Assembly (NCBI RefSeq): GCF_022758295.1
Contig: NZ_JALDWJ010000001.1
Coordinates: 496,001-560,000 of the forward strand
Reading direction: 5' to 3'
DNA length: 64,000 bases
DNA from: Lysobacter sp. CFH 32150
GTDB lineage: Bacteria; Pseudomonadota; Gammaproteobacteria; Xanthomonadales; Xanthomonadaceae
The translations under genes and the position numbers were made by a program. Of this stretch, positions 23,985 through 33,283 are shown one piece after another (position 1 is the stretch's first letter; each line of letters begins with the position of its first letter). The notes beneath the pieces are model-generated. The model did no database searches, was not told where the DNA came from, and worked only from the letters and a program-made list of their open reading frames with translations.

Positions 23985-24151
23985 TTTCGCCGCCACTGCA
24001 TCCGGGAATCGTCCAGCCGCGTATCTGTACGCAGGAATCAGGTGGGCCACATGACGAATGGCTCTGCCGGGCGCCGCCCCAGGCGTTAGCATTCCTGTTC
24101 GCTATCCCTTTCCACATGCGGGCTAGTACCCGCGCTATCGGAGGCAATCCC

Positions 24152-24598
24152 ATGTCACACAGCAACAAGAAACCCGTCGCCATCGGCGCCGCTCTCGTCG
24201 GCGGCCTGATCCTGTCCGGTTCCGCGTTCGCCATGCAGCCGATGGCATCGGGCTACATGCTCGCCGGCACCAGCATCGCAGGCGACAAAGCTGCAGCTGA
24301 AGGCTCCTGCGGCGGCGACAAAGCCAAAGCCGAAGGCAAGTGCGGTGAAGGCAAGTGTGGTGGCGAGATGTTCACCATGATGGACACCAACAAGGACGGC
24401 ATGGTGTCGCGCGCCGAGTGCCGCGCCCATCACGACGCCGAGTTCGACAAGGCCGATACCAACAAGGACGGCAATATCAGCAAGGCCGAAGCGGACGCCA
24501 TGATGAAGGCCCACGAAGGCAAGTGCGGCGGCGACAAGGCCAAGACCGAAGGCAAGTGCGGCGAAGGCAAGTGCGGCGGCGAGCAGAAGGAAGGCTGA
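24152..24598 (+). CDS. hvfA: HvfA/bufferin-type RiPP metallophore precursor with two EF-hands
   Basis: 148-residue exported precursor. The signal sequence and junction SAFAMQPMASGYMLA are characteristic of the HvfA/BufA family. Six EGxCG-type motifs (EGSCG once, EGKCG five times) occur in two groups, at residues about 50-72 and 126-145. In this family the core cysteines are converted by a DUF692 enzyme to copper-binding oxazolone/thioamide or thiooxazole groups. Between the groups lie two canonical EF-hand loops, DTNKDGMVSRAE and DTNKDGNISKAE, so the protein may bind calcium as well. The ATG at 24152 has GGAGG upstream. The modification enzyme and its partner follow directly. Known: family role. 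Inferred: the modification in this protein. Confidence 0.85.
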   Translation: MSHSNKKPVAIGAALVGGLILSGSAFAMQPMASGYMLAGTSIAGDKAAAEGSCGGDKAKAEGKCGEGKCGGEMFTMMDTNKDGMVSRAECRAHHDAEFDKADTNKDGNISKAEADAMMKAHEGKCGGDKAKTEGKCGEGKCGGEQKEG

Positions 24599-24604
24599 TC
24601 CGGC

Positions 24605-25459
24605 ATGAATGCCGTGCGTCCGCTCAGACCGGACACGGCCGGCCTCGGCTTGCGGCGCGCCCTTTTGGGCGCGCTGCAGGCGGCACCGGCTGGAGCATTC
24701 GATTTCCTTGAGTGCGCGCCGGAAAACTGGATCGGCGTCGGCGGCAAACTCGGCGCGGCGCTGGAAGAACTCAGCGCCCGCCATCCCATCACCTGCCACG
24801 GCCTGTCCCTGTCGCTGGGCGGCCCCGAGCCGCTGGATGAAACCTTCCTCGTCCGCGTGCGCCGTTTCCTCGAGCAACATCGCGTCGATCTCTACAGCGA
24901 GCACCTGAGCTACTGCAGCGACGACGGCCAGCTCTACGACCTGCTGCCGATCCCGTTCACCGATGAGGCCGTGCACCACGTCGCTGCGCGTATTCGCCGG
25001 GTGCAGGATGTACTTGGCCGTCGCATCGCGGTGGAGAACGTCAGCTACTACGCGGCGCCGTACCAGGCATTGGCCGAAGTCGATTTCGTCAACGCAGTAT
25101 TGGCGGAATCCGACTGCGACCTGCTGCTCGACGTCAACAACGTCTACGTCAACAGCATCAACCACGGCTACGACGCGCGCGACTACATCGCACGCATGCC
25201 GACGCGACGCATCGCTAGTTACCACGTCGCCGGTCATTTTGATGAAGCCGACGACCTCAAGGTCGACACCCACGGCGCTGCGGTGAAGGATGCCGTCTGG
25301 GATCTGCTTGGCGAGGCCTATCGCCTGCACGGCGTGCACCCGACCTTGCTCGAACGCGACTTCAACTTCCCTCCGCTGCAGGTATTGCTGGACGAAGTCG
25401 ATGCGATCCGACAGTTGCAGCACACCGCGATTCCCCACGCGGCGAGCGCTCATGGGTGA
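24605..25459 (+). CDS. hvfB: HvfB/BufB-type DUF692 multinuclear iron oxidase (RiPP modification enzyme)
   Basis: 284-residue TIM-barrel DUF692 protein, the family of MbnB, TglH and HvfB, which uses two or three irons to oxidise precursor cysteines. Probable metal ligands are visible in [16 protein letters not shown] ([10 protein letters not shown]), [31 protein letters not shown] and DTHG. It starts six bases after the precursor stop and overlaps the next gene by 8 bp, so all three are one translational unit. The substrate is inferred to be the EGxCG protein immediately upstream. Confidence 0.9.
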   Translation: MNAVRPLRPDTAGLGLRRALLGALQAAPAGAFDFLECAPENWIGVGGKLGAALEELSARHPITCHGLSLSLGGPEPLDETFLVRVRRFLEQHRVDLYSEHLSYCSDDGQLYDLLPIPFTDEAVHHVAARIRRVQDVLGRRIAVENVSYYAAPYQALAEVDFVNAVLAESDCDLLLDVNNVYVNSINHGYDARDYIARMPTRRIASYHVAGHFDEADDLKVDTHGAAVKDAVWDLLGEAYRLHGVHPTLLERDFNFPPLQVLLDEVDAIRQLQHTAIPHAASAHG

Positions 25460-26216
25460 GCTCGGCGCACAGCAGTACGCGTTGGCGCGCCACGTACGCG
25501 ATCCGGGCACGCACGCGCCACCACCCGGCATCGAGGACCGCCGCCTCAAGGTGTATCGCGAGTTGTTCTACAACAGCATCGAAGGTCTGCTGGCCGGCAA
25601 TTTCCCGGTGATCCGCAAGACGCTCGCCGATGCCGACTGGCATGCACTGGTACGCACGTTTTATGCCGACTTCCGCTGTCGTACCCCGCTGTTCACCGAG
25701 ATCGGCCGCGAATTCATCCGGTTTTTAGAGCAACGTGAACTGGAAGAACGCGAAGCACAGGCCGGCGATCCACCGTGGCTGCTCGAACTCGCACATTACG
25801 AATGGGTCGAACTCGCACTGCAGATCGCCGAAGACGAATTGCCGGCGCATGATCCGAACGGAGACCCGATCGACGGCATCGCGGTGTTGTCGCCGTTGGC
25901 CTGGGCGCTGGCTTATCGCTGGCCCGTGCAGCGGATCGGTCCTGGTTATCAACCGAGTGCGCCACCCGACGCGCCGACCCTGCTCATGGTGCGACGCGAC
26001 CGCACTGGCGATGTGCATTTTTCGGAGCTCTCGCCGCTGCTGTATCGCCTGCTGGAGCTGATGCGCCATGAGCCCACGCCCAGCGGTCGCCAAGCATTGC
26101 AGGCCCTCGCCGCGGAAGCGCACGCCACCGATCTCACCCACTTCACGCTGGAAGGCGCGGCGATGTTGCAACGGCTGCGCGACGAAGGCGTGATCCTCGG
26201 TACCCGCGCCGCCTGA
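25452..26216 (+). CDS. hvfC: HvfC/BufC-type DUF2063 protein, partner of the DUF692 enzyme
   Basis: 254 residues. The N-terminal DUF2063 domain (old name putative DNA-binding domain) shows [33 protein letters not shown] sequence (region about 25550-25625). In characterised systems this subunit binds the precursor and the DUF692 oxidase rather than DNA. The C-terminal half is helical and less conserved. The ATG lies inside the hvfB end (8-bp overlap). The DoxX-like membrane protein often found as fourth gene is absent; rnt follows instead. Confidence 0.87.
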   Translation: MGELGAQQYALARHVRDPGTHAPPPGIEDRRLKVYRELFYNSIEGLLAGNFPVIRKTLADADWHALVRTFYADFRCRTPLFTEIGREFIRFLEQRELEEREAQAGDPPWLLELAHYEWVELALQIAEDELPAHDPNGDPIDGIAVLSPLAWALAYRWPVQRIGPGYQPSAPPDAPTLLMVRRDRTGDVHFSELSPLLYRLLELMRHEPTPSGRQALQALAAEAHATDLTHFTLEGAAMLQRLRDEGVILGTRAA

Positions 26217-26242
26217 TTACGCCGCTCTGTTAGGCTTGCGCG

Positions 26243-26887
26243 ATGACGCAAGCCGAAACCACCGAAGCAACCACGCCGCCCTTCCGCAAGATGTGCGACC
26301 GCTTCCGTGGTTATTTGCCGGTCGTCGTCGACGTCGAAACCGGCGGCTTCGACTGGAACCGGCACGCACTGCTGGAAATCGCCGCGGTTCCGATCGACCT
26401 CGACGAAGCCGGCCATTACATCGTCGGCGAAGTGGCGAGCGCACACCTCATCCCCGCCCCTGGTACCGAGATCGATCCGAAGTCGCTGGAGATCACCGGC
26501 ATCGACATCGATCATCCGTTTCGCCTGGCCAAGCCGGAAAAGGAAGCGCTTGACCACGTATTCACGGCGGTACGCGCAGCGGTGCGCAAGCACGGGTGCC
26601 AGCGCGCGATCCTGGTCGGGCACAACGCCCACTTCGATCTCAATTTCTTGAATGCCGCAGTCGCTCGGGTCGCGCACAAGCGCAATCCGTTTCACCCCTT
26701 CAGTGTGTTCGACACGGTAACGCTTGCTGGCGTCGCCTACGGTCAGACCGTACTCGCTCGTGCGGTGCAGGCCGCGGGCCTGGACTGGAATAGCGCAGAC
26801 GCGCATTCGGCGGTGTACGACGCTGAGCGCACCGCGCAGTTGTTCTGCAGGATCGCCAACGCCTGGGTGCCGCCGCCCGCCCCTTGA
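26243..26887 (+). CDS. rnt: Ribonuclease T
   Basis: DEDDh-family 3'-5' exoribonuclease that trims tRNA and other stable RNA 3' ends. 214 residues, the usual size. Exo I is [10 protein letters not shown], Exo [13 protein letters not shown], and Exo [17 protein letters not shown] with the catalytic His and Asp. It starts 26 bp after hvfC and could share its transcript, though no functional link is expected. It is convergent with the following small membrane-protein gene with no gap at all. Confidence 0.95.
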   Translation: MTQAETTEATTPPFRKMCDRFRGYLPVVVDVETGGFDWNRHALLEIAAVPIDLDEAGHYIVGEVASAHLIPAPGTEIDPKSLEITGIDIDHPFRLAKPEKEALDHVFTAVRAAVRKHGCQRAILVGHNAHFDLNFLNAAVARVAHKRNPFHPFSVFDTVTLAGVAYGQTVLARAVQAAGLDWNSADAHSAVYDAERTAQLFCRIANAWVPPPAP

Positions 26888-27157
26888 TCAGAGCGGTGGC
26901 CGCGCCTGTCGTGCCTTGAAGGTGCGCGCGATGCCGTAGGCGCTGATAGCCACCCACGTCGCTTCCAGCAGGAACACCGACACATTGAACTTGCCGAGCA
27001 GCGACACCAGCACGCCGCCGGCACCAAACAGATTCAATAATTGATAGACGATACCGGTGCCTGACAATCGGCCGGCCTGCAGCAGGAAGAACGCACCCAG
27101 CACCATCAGCGTGCCGAGCATGCCGATCCAGTCGTACCACTCGAGATTCAGTGCCAT
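26888..27157 (-). CDS. Small membrane protein resembling the CBU_0592 family
   Basis: 89 residues with three probable membrane helices (about 10-26, 36-55 and 58-78): WIGMLGTLMVLGAFFLLQAG, a middle helix around LLNLFGAGGVLVSLLG, and VFLLEATWVAISAYGIA. The pattern of short helices with a conserved Asn and Glu resembles the CBU_0592-like family of unknown function. The stop abuts the rnt stop on the opposite strand. It follows rlmB by 18 bp and is probably in the rnr-rlmB operon. Confidence 0.75.
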   Translation of the reverse strand: MALNLEWYDWIGMLGTLMVLGAFFLLQAGRLSGTGIVYQLLNLFGAGGVLVSLLGKFNVSVFLLEATWVAISAYGIARTFKARQARPPL

Positions 27158-27175
27158 CGCCTGCCCCTGCCTGGA

Positions 27176-27922
27176 TCAAGCCTGCCGTTGCCGGACGGCC
27201 TCAAACAGCGCCACGCCGGTCGCCACCGACACGTTCAAGCTTTCGAACTCGCCTGGCATCGGGATCTTCACCAACTGGTCGCAATGTTCCCGGGTGAGTC
27301 GACGCAAGCCATCGGCTTCGCCGCCTAGAACCAGGGCGACGTTGCCTTTGAGATCGAGCTTGTACAACGACGCTTCGGCATCGCCGGCAAGGCCGTAGAT
27401 CCACACGCCCAGCTGCTGCAGGTCGCGCAGGCAACGCGCGAGGTTGGTCGCGCGGATCACCGGGATGCTGTCGGCGGCACCGGCCGAAGTCTTGCGCACG
27501 GTGGCGTTGACCTGCACGGCCTTGTCTTTCGGGATCACCACGGCGGTCACGCCGGCCGCAGCCGCACTGCGCAGACAAGCGCCGAGGTTGTGCGGGTCCT
27601 GCACGCCGTCCAGCACCAATACCAAAGCCTTGCCCGCTGCAGCTTCGATCAGGCCTTCGAGTTCGTGTTCGTCCCAGGTCTTGGCCGCGGCGTAACGCGC
27701 CACTGCGCCCTGGTGGCGCAGGCCGCCGGCAACGCCGTCGAGCGCCTGTTGCGCAACCCGGCGCACTTCGATGCCGACGCGGCGTGCATTGCCCTCGATC
27801 TCGGTGATCCGCGGATTCTTCCCGCCGGCCTCAAGCAGGATTTCACGCACGTTGTCGGCGTCGTGCTCCACCGCCGCCGACACCGCATTGATGCCGACGA
27901 TCCACTGGCTTTGTTTGCTCAT
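27176..27922 (-). CDS. rlmB: 23S rRNA (guanosine-2251-2'-O)-methyltransferase
   Basis: SPOUT-family methyltransferase modifying G2251 in the 23S P-loop. 248 residues. An N-terminal substrate-binding domain starts IVGINAVSAAVE. SPOUT knot motifs are VLDGVQDPHNLGACLRSA, LVLGGEADGLRR and IPMPGEFESLNVSVATGVALFE. It starts 9 bp after the rnr stop, the conserved rnr-rlmB pairing. Confidence 0.97.
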   Translation of the reverse strand: MSKQSQWIVGINAVSAAVEHDADNVREILLEAGGKNPRITEIEGNARRVGIEVRRVAQQALDGVAGGLRHQGAVARYAAAKTWDEHELEGLIEAAAGKALVLVLDGVQDPHNLGACLRSAAAAGVTAVVIPKDKAVQVNATVRKTSAGAADSIPVIRATNLARCLRDLQQLGVWIYGLAGDAEASLYKLDLKGNVALVLGGEADGLRRLTREHCDQLVKIPMPGEFESLNVSVATGVALFEAVRQRQA

Positions 27923-27931
27923 GAGCGAATT

Positions 27932-30367
27932 TTACCGGTACGGCTGCTTCTTGCGCTTGGCCGGCTGCCCGCGCGGCGGCAATGCCGGTTCCGCACCCGC
28001 CTCGACCAGGCGGAAATCGATGCGACGGTCCTCGACACTGGCCTTGAGCACCACGATCCGCACCCGGTCGCCCAGGCGGTACTCGCGACCACGACGTTCA
28101 CCGACCAGCGTCTTCCGCACCGGATCGAAGTGGTAGTAGTCGTTGGCAAGCTGGGTGACATGCACCAGGCCGTTGACCTTGGATTCGTCCAGCTCGACGA
28201 ACAGGCCGAAGCTGGTGACGCCGCTGATGGTGCCATCGAACTCGCCACCGACGTGCTGTTCCATCCATGCCGCTCGGTAACGTTCGTCGACCTCGCGCTG
28301 GGCCTCGTCGGCGCGGCGCGAACGCTCGGAGCATTGCAGCGACAACGCCGCCATCGCATGCGGCGAATAGGCGAACTGATCCGGCTTGCCTCCAACCAGT
28401 CCATGCTTGATCGCCCGGTGCACGAGCAGATCGGGATAACGGCGGATCGGCGAGGTGAAATGCGCATAAGCCTCGAGCGCCAGGCCGAAGTGACCGATGT
28501 TGTCCGGCGCGTACACGGCCAGCGACTGGCTGCGTAGGATCACCGACTCCAGCAATGCCGCGTCCGGACGTTCGCGGATTTTTTCCAGCAACGCACGGAA
28601 ATCCTTCGGCTGCACCTTGGCATACGGCGGCATGCGCAGCTTGAACTCCTTGAGGAATTCCTCGAGGTCGGCGTACTTCGCTTCCGGTGGCTTGTCGTGG
28701 TCGCGATAAGGCGCGGGAATCCGCTTGGCGAGCAGGTACTTCGCGGCCTCGACGTTGGCCGCGATCATGCATTCCTCGATCAGCTTGTGCGCATCGTTGC
28801 GCTGGAGCATCCCGGCCTGGGTGACTTCGCCCTGCGGGCCCAGCACGAAGCGCACCTCGCTCGATTCGAATTCGATCGCACCGCGATGCTGGCGCGCCTT
28901 GTCGAGGATCCGGTAGAGCTGGTGCAGGCGCTGCACCTGCGGCAATAGCGGGCCGATGAAGGCCAGCGCCTGCGCCCGGTCTTCTTCCGGGATGCCCTCG
29001 CCGACTGCGTTCCAGACCTGCGTGTAGGTCAGGCGCGCGTGCGAGTTCATCACCGCTTCGTAGAACTTCGATTTGGTGACTTCGCCATCGCGGCCGACAT
29101 GCATGTCGCAGACGAAGCACAGGCGCTCCACTTTCGGATTCAGCGAACAAATGCCGTTCGACAACGTCTCCGGCAGCATCGGCACGACGAAACCGGGGAA
29201 ATACACCGAAGTCGCGCGCTTGGTCGCCTCATCGTCCAGCGGCATCCCCGGCCGCACGTAATGCGAAACATCGGCGATCGCGACCACGAGGCGGAAACCG
29301 TCGCGGGTCGGTTCGCAATAGACCGCGTCGTCGAAATCCTTCGCGTCCTCGCCATCGATCGTGACCAGCGGCAGCGCACGCAGGTCGACGCGCGTCGCGA
29401 CGGTCGCGGCATCCACGGTCAACGGCACCGCCGTGGCTTCATCGATCACCGCTTGCGGGAATTCGTGCGGGATCTCGTGCCCGTGGATCGCCGCCTGCAC
29501 CGCGAGGGACGCAGTGAGCTTGTCGCCGAGCACCGCCAGCACGCGACCGATCGGCGGCCGTTGCGTATCCGCTGCCTGGGTAATTTCGGCAACCACCAAT
29601 TGCCCGTGGCGTGCATCGCCGGCGGCGTCCGGCGCGATCAGGAGGTTGCGCTGGATGCGGCGATCGTCGGGAATCACGTAACCGATGCCCGCCTCGACCG
29701 AATAGCGGCCGATCAAACGATTGAGCCGGCGTTCCAGCACCTCGACGATCGCGCCCTCGCGCCGCCCGCGCCGGTCCATGCCGGTGACACTGGCCAGCAC
29801 GCGATCGCCGTGCATCGCCTTGCGCATCTCGAACGGCGGCAGGAACAGGTCGTCGCCACCGCCCGCGTCCGGACGCAGGAAACCGAATCCGTCCGGATTG
29901 GCAATCACGACGCCCGGGATCAGGTCCATCCGCTCGGCCGGGGCGAATGCGCCCCTGCGGTTCTGCAGCAGCTGGCCGTCGCGGACCATCGCCCCAAGGC
30001 GTTTGCTCAGCGCATCGAAGCGGTCGGGTTCGGCGAGCGCCAGTTTGCGCGCCAGGGCATCGATATCCATCGGGCCGTCGTCGGCGGCGAGGATCTGCAG
30101 GATCATTTCGCGGCTGGCGATCGGCTGCTCGTATTTCGCCGCTTCGCGTGCGGCATGTGGATCGCGGATGTTGTGATCTGAACGCGGGCCGCGTGCGGGG
30201 CCGGCTGCGGCTCGCGATGGCGGTGGTTCAGGCATCCAGCCCGGACGCTTGCTGGCGGCTTTCTTCGGGCCCGATTTGTGCGGCGCACCCTGTGTTCGTG
30301 AGGGGCCGGCCTTACCGGATGGCTTATCGCTGCGGCCTGAGCCGCGCTTGCTGGGGGTCTTGGGCAT
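27932..30367 (-). CDS. rnr: Ribonuclease R
   Basis: Processive 3'-5' exoribonuclease able to degrade structured RNA. The ATG at 30367 (MPKTPSKRGSGR) gives 811 residues; an in-frame TTG nine codons upstream is less likely. The order is a basic Lys/Arg/Pro-rich N-tail, a helix-turn-helix-like segment, two cold-shock domains, and an RNB catalytic domain with DGEDAKDFDDAVY (the Asp cluster). An S1 domain (FDGTISGVTSFGLFVELDE) and a basic tail PPRGQPAKRKKQPYR close the protein. First gene of the rnr-rlmB operon, divergent from the lacI-type gene. Confidence 0.97.
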   Translation of the reverse strand: MPKTPSKRGSGRSDKPSGKAGPSRTQGAPHKSGPKKAASKRPGWMPEPPPSRAAAGPARGPRSDHNIRDPHAAREAAKYEQPIASREMILQILAADDGPMDIDALARKLALAEPDRFDALSKRLGAMVRDGQLLQNRRGAFAPAERMDLIPGVVIANPDGFGFLRPDAGGGDDLFLPPFEMRKAMHGDRVLASVTGMDRRGRREGAIVEVLERRLNRLIGRYSVEAGIGYVIPDDRRIQRNLLIAPDAAGDARHGQLVVAEITQAADTQRPPIGRVLAVLGDKLTASLAVQAAIHGHEIPHEFPQAVIDEATAVPLTVDAATVATRVDLRALPLVTIDGEDAKDFDDAVYCEPTRDGFRLVVAIADVSHYVRPGMPLDDEATKRATSVYFPGFVVPMLPETLSNGICSLNPKVERLCFVCDMHVGRDGEVTKSKFYEAVMNSHARLTYTQVWNAVGEGIPEEDRAQALAFIGPLLPQVQRLHQLYRILDKARQHRGAIEFESSEVRFVLGPQGEVTQAGMLQRNDAHKLIEECMIAANVEAAKYLLAKRIPAPYRDHDKPPEAKYADLEEFLKEFKLRMPPYAKVQPKDFRALLEKIRERPDAALLESVILRSQSLAVYAPDNIGHFGLALEAYAHFTSPIRRYPDLLVHRAIKHGLVGGKPDQFAYSPHAMAALSLQCSERSRRADEAQREVDERYRAAWMEQHVGGEFDGTISGVTSFGLFVELDESKVNGLVHVTQLANDYYHFDPVRKTLVGERRGREYRLGDRVRIVVLKASVEDRRIDFRLVEAGAEPALPPRGQPAKRKKQPYR

Positions 30368-30490
30368 CGCGGCATGGTACCGCGCTCCCGTCAACGGCCC
30401 GTTGCTGTGCCCTGCGTTTTACAGCCGTGACGCAGTGCAGCATCGGGTTCCGGCGGCAGTCACTACACTACTTTGCATCGCACCATTTCC

Positions 30491-31555
30491 ATGACTCCCA
30501 TGCGCAAACGGGCCAAAGCGACTTCGGTCGACATCGCCTACCGGGCCGGCGTTTCGCAGGCCACGGTATCGCGCGTGCTGTGCGGCAGTCCGCTGGTCAA
30601 TGCCGAAACGCGCAAGCGCGTCGAGGCCGTGGCGCGCGAACTCAACTACAAGGTCGACCGGCACGCCTCCAGCCTGCGGACCCAGCGTTCGGGCACGCTG
30701 GCGCTGCTGCTGTTCGAGGATCCGACGCCGGACGAGTCGCATATCAATCCGTTCTTCCTGTCGATGCTCGGTTCCATCACCCGTGCCTGCGCGCGCAACG
30801 GGCACGACCTGCTGGTGTCGTTCCAGCAACTCTCGGACGACTGGCACGCCGATTACGAGGACAGCATGAAGGCCGATGGCCTGATCCTGCTCGGTTACGG
30901 CGACTACGAGGTCTACCAGCACAAGCTCAAGACCCTGGTCGAACAGGGCACGCGGTTCGTGCGCTGGGGTGCGATCCTGCCGGGACAGCCGGGCGTATCG
31001 ATCGGTTGCGACAATTTCCAGGGCGGCCGGTTGGCCGGGGAACACCTGATCGGCCTCGGGCACAGGCGCATCGCGTTCCTCGGTGGCGCATCGAGTCACT
31101 GCCCGGAGTTCCTGGAGCGTTACCGCGGTTGCGACGCAGCGCTGCACGGGGTCGGCGCCGCCATGGATCCCGATCTGCAGATCGACGCCGAAAGCTCGGA
31201 AGATGCCGGCTACGCCGCGGCACGCCAGCTGTTACGGCGCAGGCAACCGTTCGACGCGGTGTTCGCCGCCAGCGACCTGATTGCGCTTGGCGCGATGCGG
31301 GCGCTGACCGAACAAGGCCTGCGGGTGCCGGAGGACGTCGCGATCGTCGGATTCGACGACATCCCGACGGCGCGTTTCGCCAGTCCGCCGCTGACGACGG
31401 TCTTCCAGAACACCACCCGCGCCGGTGAACTGCTGGTCGAAACGCTGCTGAAGCTCGTGCGCGAGGAACCGGTCGAGAACATCATGTTGCCGGCAACGCT
31501 CGTGGTACGTCGCTCCTGCGGTGCCGACCAGGGCCGGTTGAAGCGATCGGCTTAG
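30491..31555 (+). CDS. LacI-family transcriptional regulator of the malto-oligosaccharide locus
   Basis: 354 residues. The N-terminal helix-turn-helix is VDIAYRAGVSQATVSRVLCG (residues about 13-32) with a hinge near residue 55. A periplasmic-binding-protein-like effector domain follows, with VAIVGFDDIPTARFASPPLTTV, the usual C-terminal signature. Its position ahead of amylase, sugar-transport and TonB-receptor genes implies that it senses maltose or maltodextrin. Two matching LacI-type palindromes lie in the locus (34967-34980 and 42712-42725). An ATG at 30500 is an alternative start. Specificity is inferred from context. Confidence 0.9.
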   Translation: MTPMRKRAKATSVDIAYRAGVSQATVSRVLCGSPLVNAETRKRVEAVARELNYKVDRHASSLRTQRSGTLALLLFEDPTPDESHINPFFLSMLGSITRACARNGHDLLVSFQQLSDDWHADYEDSMKADGLILLGYGDYEVYQHKLKTLVEQGTRFVRWGAILPGQPGVSIGCDNFQGGRLAGEHLIGLGHRRIAFLGGASSHCPEFLERYRGCDAALHGVGAAMDPDLQIDAESSEDAGYAAARQLLRRRQPFDAVFAASDLIALGAMRALTEQGLRVPEDVAIVGFDDIPTARFASPPLTTVFQNTTRAGELLVETLLKLVREEPVENIMLPATLVVRRSCGADQGRLKRSA

Positions 31556-31573
31556 GGCTGTTAACGCTATCCG

Positions 31574-33274
31574 TCAGCGAGTGCGCCGCGCGCCGGCCAT
31601 CGCAGGCGTGAGCGCAGCGCGCAGGCCCGCATCGGTCACTGCCGCGTCAAGCAGGAACACTTCCACCCCGTGCGCGGGCACCGTCGCCGACAACTCGCCG
31701 CCCTGCGTTACGTCCCGCACGCCACCGCCGATCGCGGCCCGCCATTGTCCCGCTTGCAGATAGTCGCGCACCGCGATCTGTGCCGGCGCATCGCCCTTGT
31801 TGAGCAGGACCAGCGCGATCTGGCTCACGCCTTCGTGCTGGTAGACGCGATAGAACACCGCCTCGTCGCCCTTGAACCGGACGTTGAGTTGCAGGCCTTT
31901 CTGCAACGCGGGCGATTGCTGGCGCAGTCGCGCGATCGTCCGCAACTGCTGGCGAATGGGATGCGTCCGCGCCGCGGCGATGCGTTCGACGCCGAAGTAG
32001 TTACGGTTACCGGCGTGTTCCGCGGTACCGCGTTCGAAGCCGATTTCCGACCCGTAGTAGATCACCGGGATGCCACGCGCCGTGAACAGGAAATTGTTGG
32101 CGTCGATGAAGCCTTCGTCCGTGGCGTCGAGCCGCGCCATGTCGTGGTTGTCGTAGAAGGTCATCAGGTCGTACGGATTCTGGTACGGGCCGTCTTGCAG
32201 GTACAGGTGCTCGGCGATGCGTTCGAAGCCGCCGCCCTTGCTGCCGAAGACTTCGGCAACGCGCTCCTTCAATGGAAAGTCGAGCACGCTCACGCCAGCG
32301 TTCTGCGGCCATGTGTGCTCTGCGATCTTGCTGGCGTCGTAGTCGAAGGCTTCGCCGAACATGAAGAAGCCTGGATGCTTCTCGCGGATCTTCCCGACGA
32401 ACGCATGCCAGTACGAATGCGGCATCCACGGAATCGTGTCGATGCGGAACGCGGCCGCACCCTGGTCGATCCATTGCGAGTACGCACCGACGAAATACTC
32501 CAGCACGCGCGGATCGTTCTCGTTGATGTCCGAGAGCTGCGCCAGGCCCGGCTTGGTGTTGTAGAAAGCGTGCAACGGGTTGTGTTGCGGATCGAGCTTC
32601 TCGGGCGGTAGGTTCTGGTGATCGGCGATGAGCGTGCCGTCGCGATCGTAGATCTCGCCGTACTTCGGCTGGTCCTTGGGCATGGTGTAGGACGGCGAGC
32701 CGTGGTTGCCGACAATGTCGAGCACTGTCAGCAGGCCGTGCTGCTTGAGACCCGCGGTCAGGCCGGCGAAGTCCAGGTCGGGGCTCGGCAGGTGCTCATC
32801 GAGCTGGTAGAAGTTCACGCCCCAGTAGCCGTGGAAGCCGGTCTTGCCACGGTCGGTGAACATGCCGCCCCACTTCACCAGGTCGCCGCCGGTGAAGGCT
32901 TCGTCGGGATTGTCGACGATGGGTGTAAGCCATACCGCGCCGAAGCCCATGTCGTGGATGTAGTCGGCGTTGTCGAGCAGGCCTTTGAAGTCTCCTCCGA
33001 GATAGCCGACGTTGTCGCTCCTGCCCTTCGGCGCGCCCGGAACTGGACGGTCGAAACTGCGGTTGACTCCGCCCTGGTCGCGCTGATCGTTGGCCGGGTC
33101 GCCGTTGACGAAACGATCGGTGAGCACGAAGTACACCGCGTGCTCGGCGAACGGTTCCTGCGTGCCGTAGTACTCAGGCGCGGCAACGACGGGCGCAGGC
33201 GTCGCGACCGGCGCGCGATCCGTGCAACCAGCAACGAGCAATGCGCAGGAAATTGCGAGAAGTCGACGATCCAT
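31574..33274 (-). CDS. GH13 alpha-amylase / CGTase-like lipoprotein
   Basis: 566 residues with a lipobox (ISCALLVAGC, Cys17), so it is anchored to a membrane on the periplasmic or outer surface. The GH13 barrel shows the catalytic set: nucleophile Asp in FRIDTIPW, acid/base Glu in GEAFDYD and Asp in FYDNHDM. The layout FVLTDRFVNGDPAN...VGYLGGDFKGL...GFHGYWGVNFYQ resembles cyclomaltodextrin-type amylases. The start at 33274 is chosen because AAGGA lies six bases upstream; an ATG at 33280 abuts that Shine-Dalgarno and is less likely. It starts 9 bp after the MFS gene, so the two form an operon. Confidence 0.9.
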   Translation of the reverse strand: MDRRLLAISCALLVAGCTDRAPVATPAPVVAAPEYYGTQEPFAEHAVYFVLTDRFVNGDPANDQRDQGGVNRSFDRPVPGAPKGRSDNVGYLGGDFKGLLDNADYIHDMGFGAVWLTPIVDNPDEAFTGGDLVKWGGMFTDRGKTGFHGYWGVNFYQLDEHLPSPDLDFAGLTAGLKQHGLLTVLDIVGNHGSPSYTMPKDQPKYGEIYDRDGTLIADHQNLPPEKLDPQHNPLHAFYNTKPGLAQLSDINENDPRVLEYFVGAYSQWIDQGAAAFRIDTIPWMPHSYWHAFVGKIREKHPGFFMFGEAFDYDASKIAEHTWPQNAGVSVLDFPLKERVAEVFGSKGGGFERIAEHLYLQDGPYQNPYDLMTFYDNHDMARLDATDEGFIDANNFLFTARGIPVIYYGSEIGFERGTAEHAGNRNYFGVERIAAARTHPIRQQLRTIARLRQQSPALQKGLQLNVRFKGDEAVFYRVYQHEGVSQIALVLLNKGDAPAQIAVRDYLQAGQWRAAIGGGVRDVTQGGELSATVPAHGVEVFLLDAAVTDAGLRAALTPAMAGARRTR

Positions 33275-33283
33275 GCACATTCC

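Noticed and set aside
26243..26887. rnt as fourth member of the HvfABC biosynthetic cluster
   Set aside because: It is a complete, ordinary RNase T with all DEDDh residues; proximity alone does not support a role in the metallophore system.
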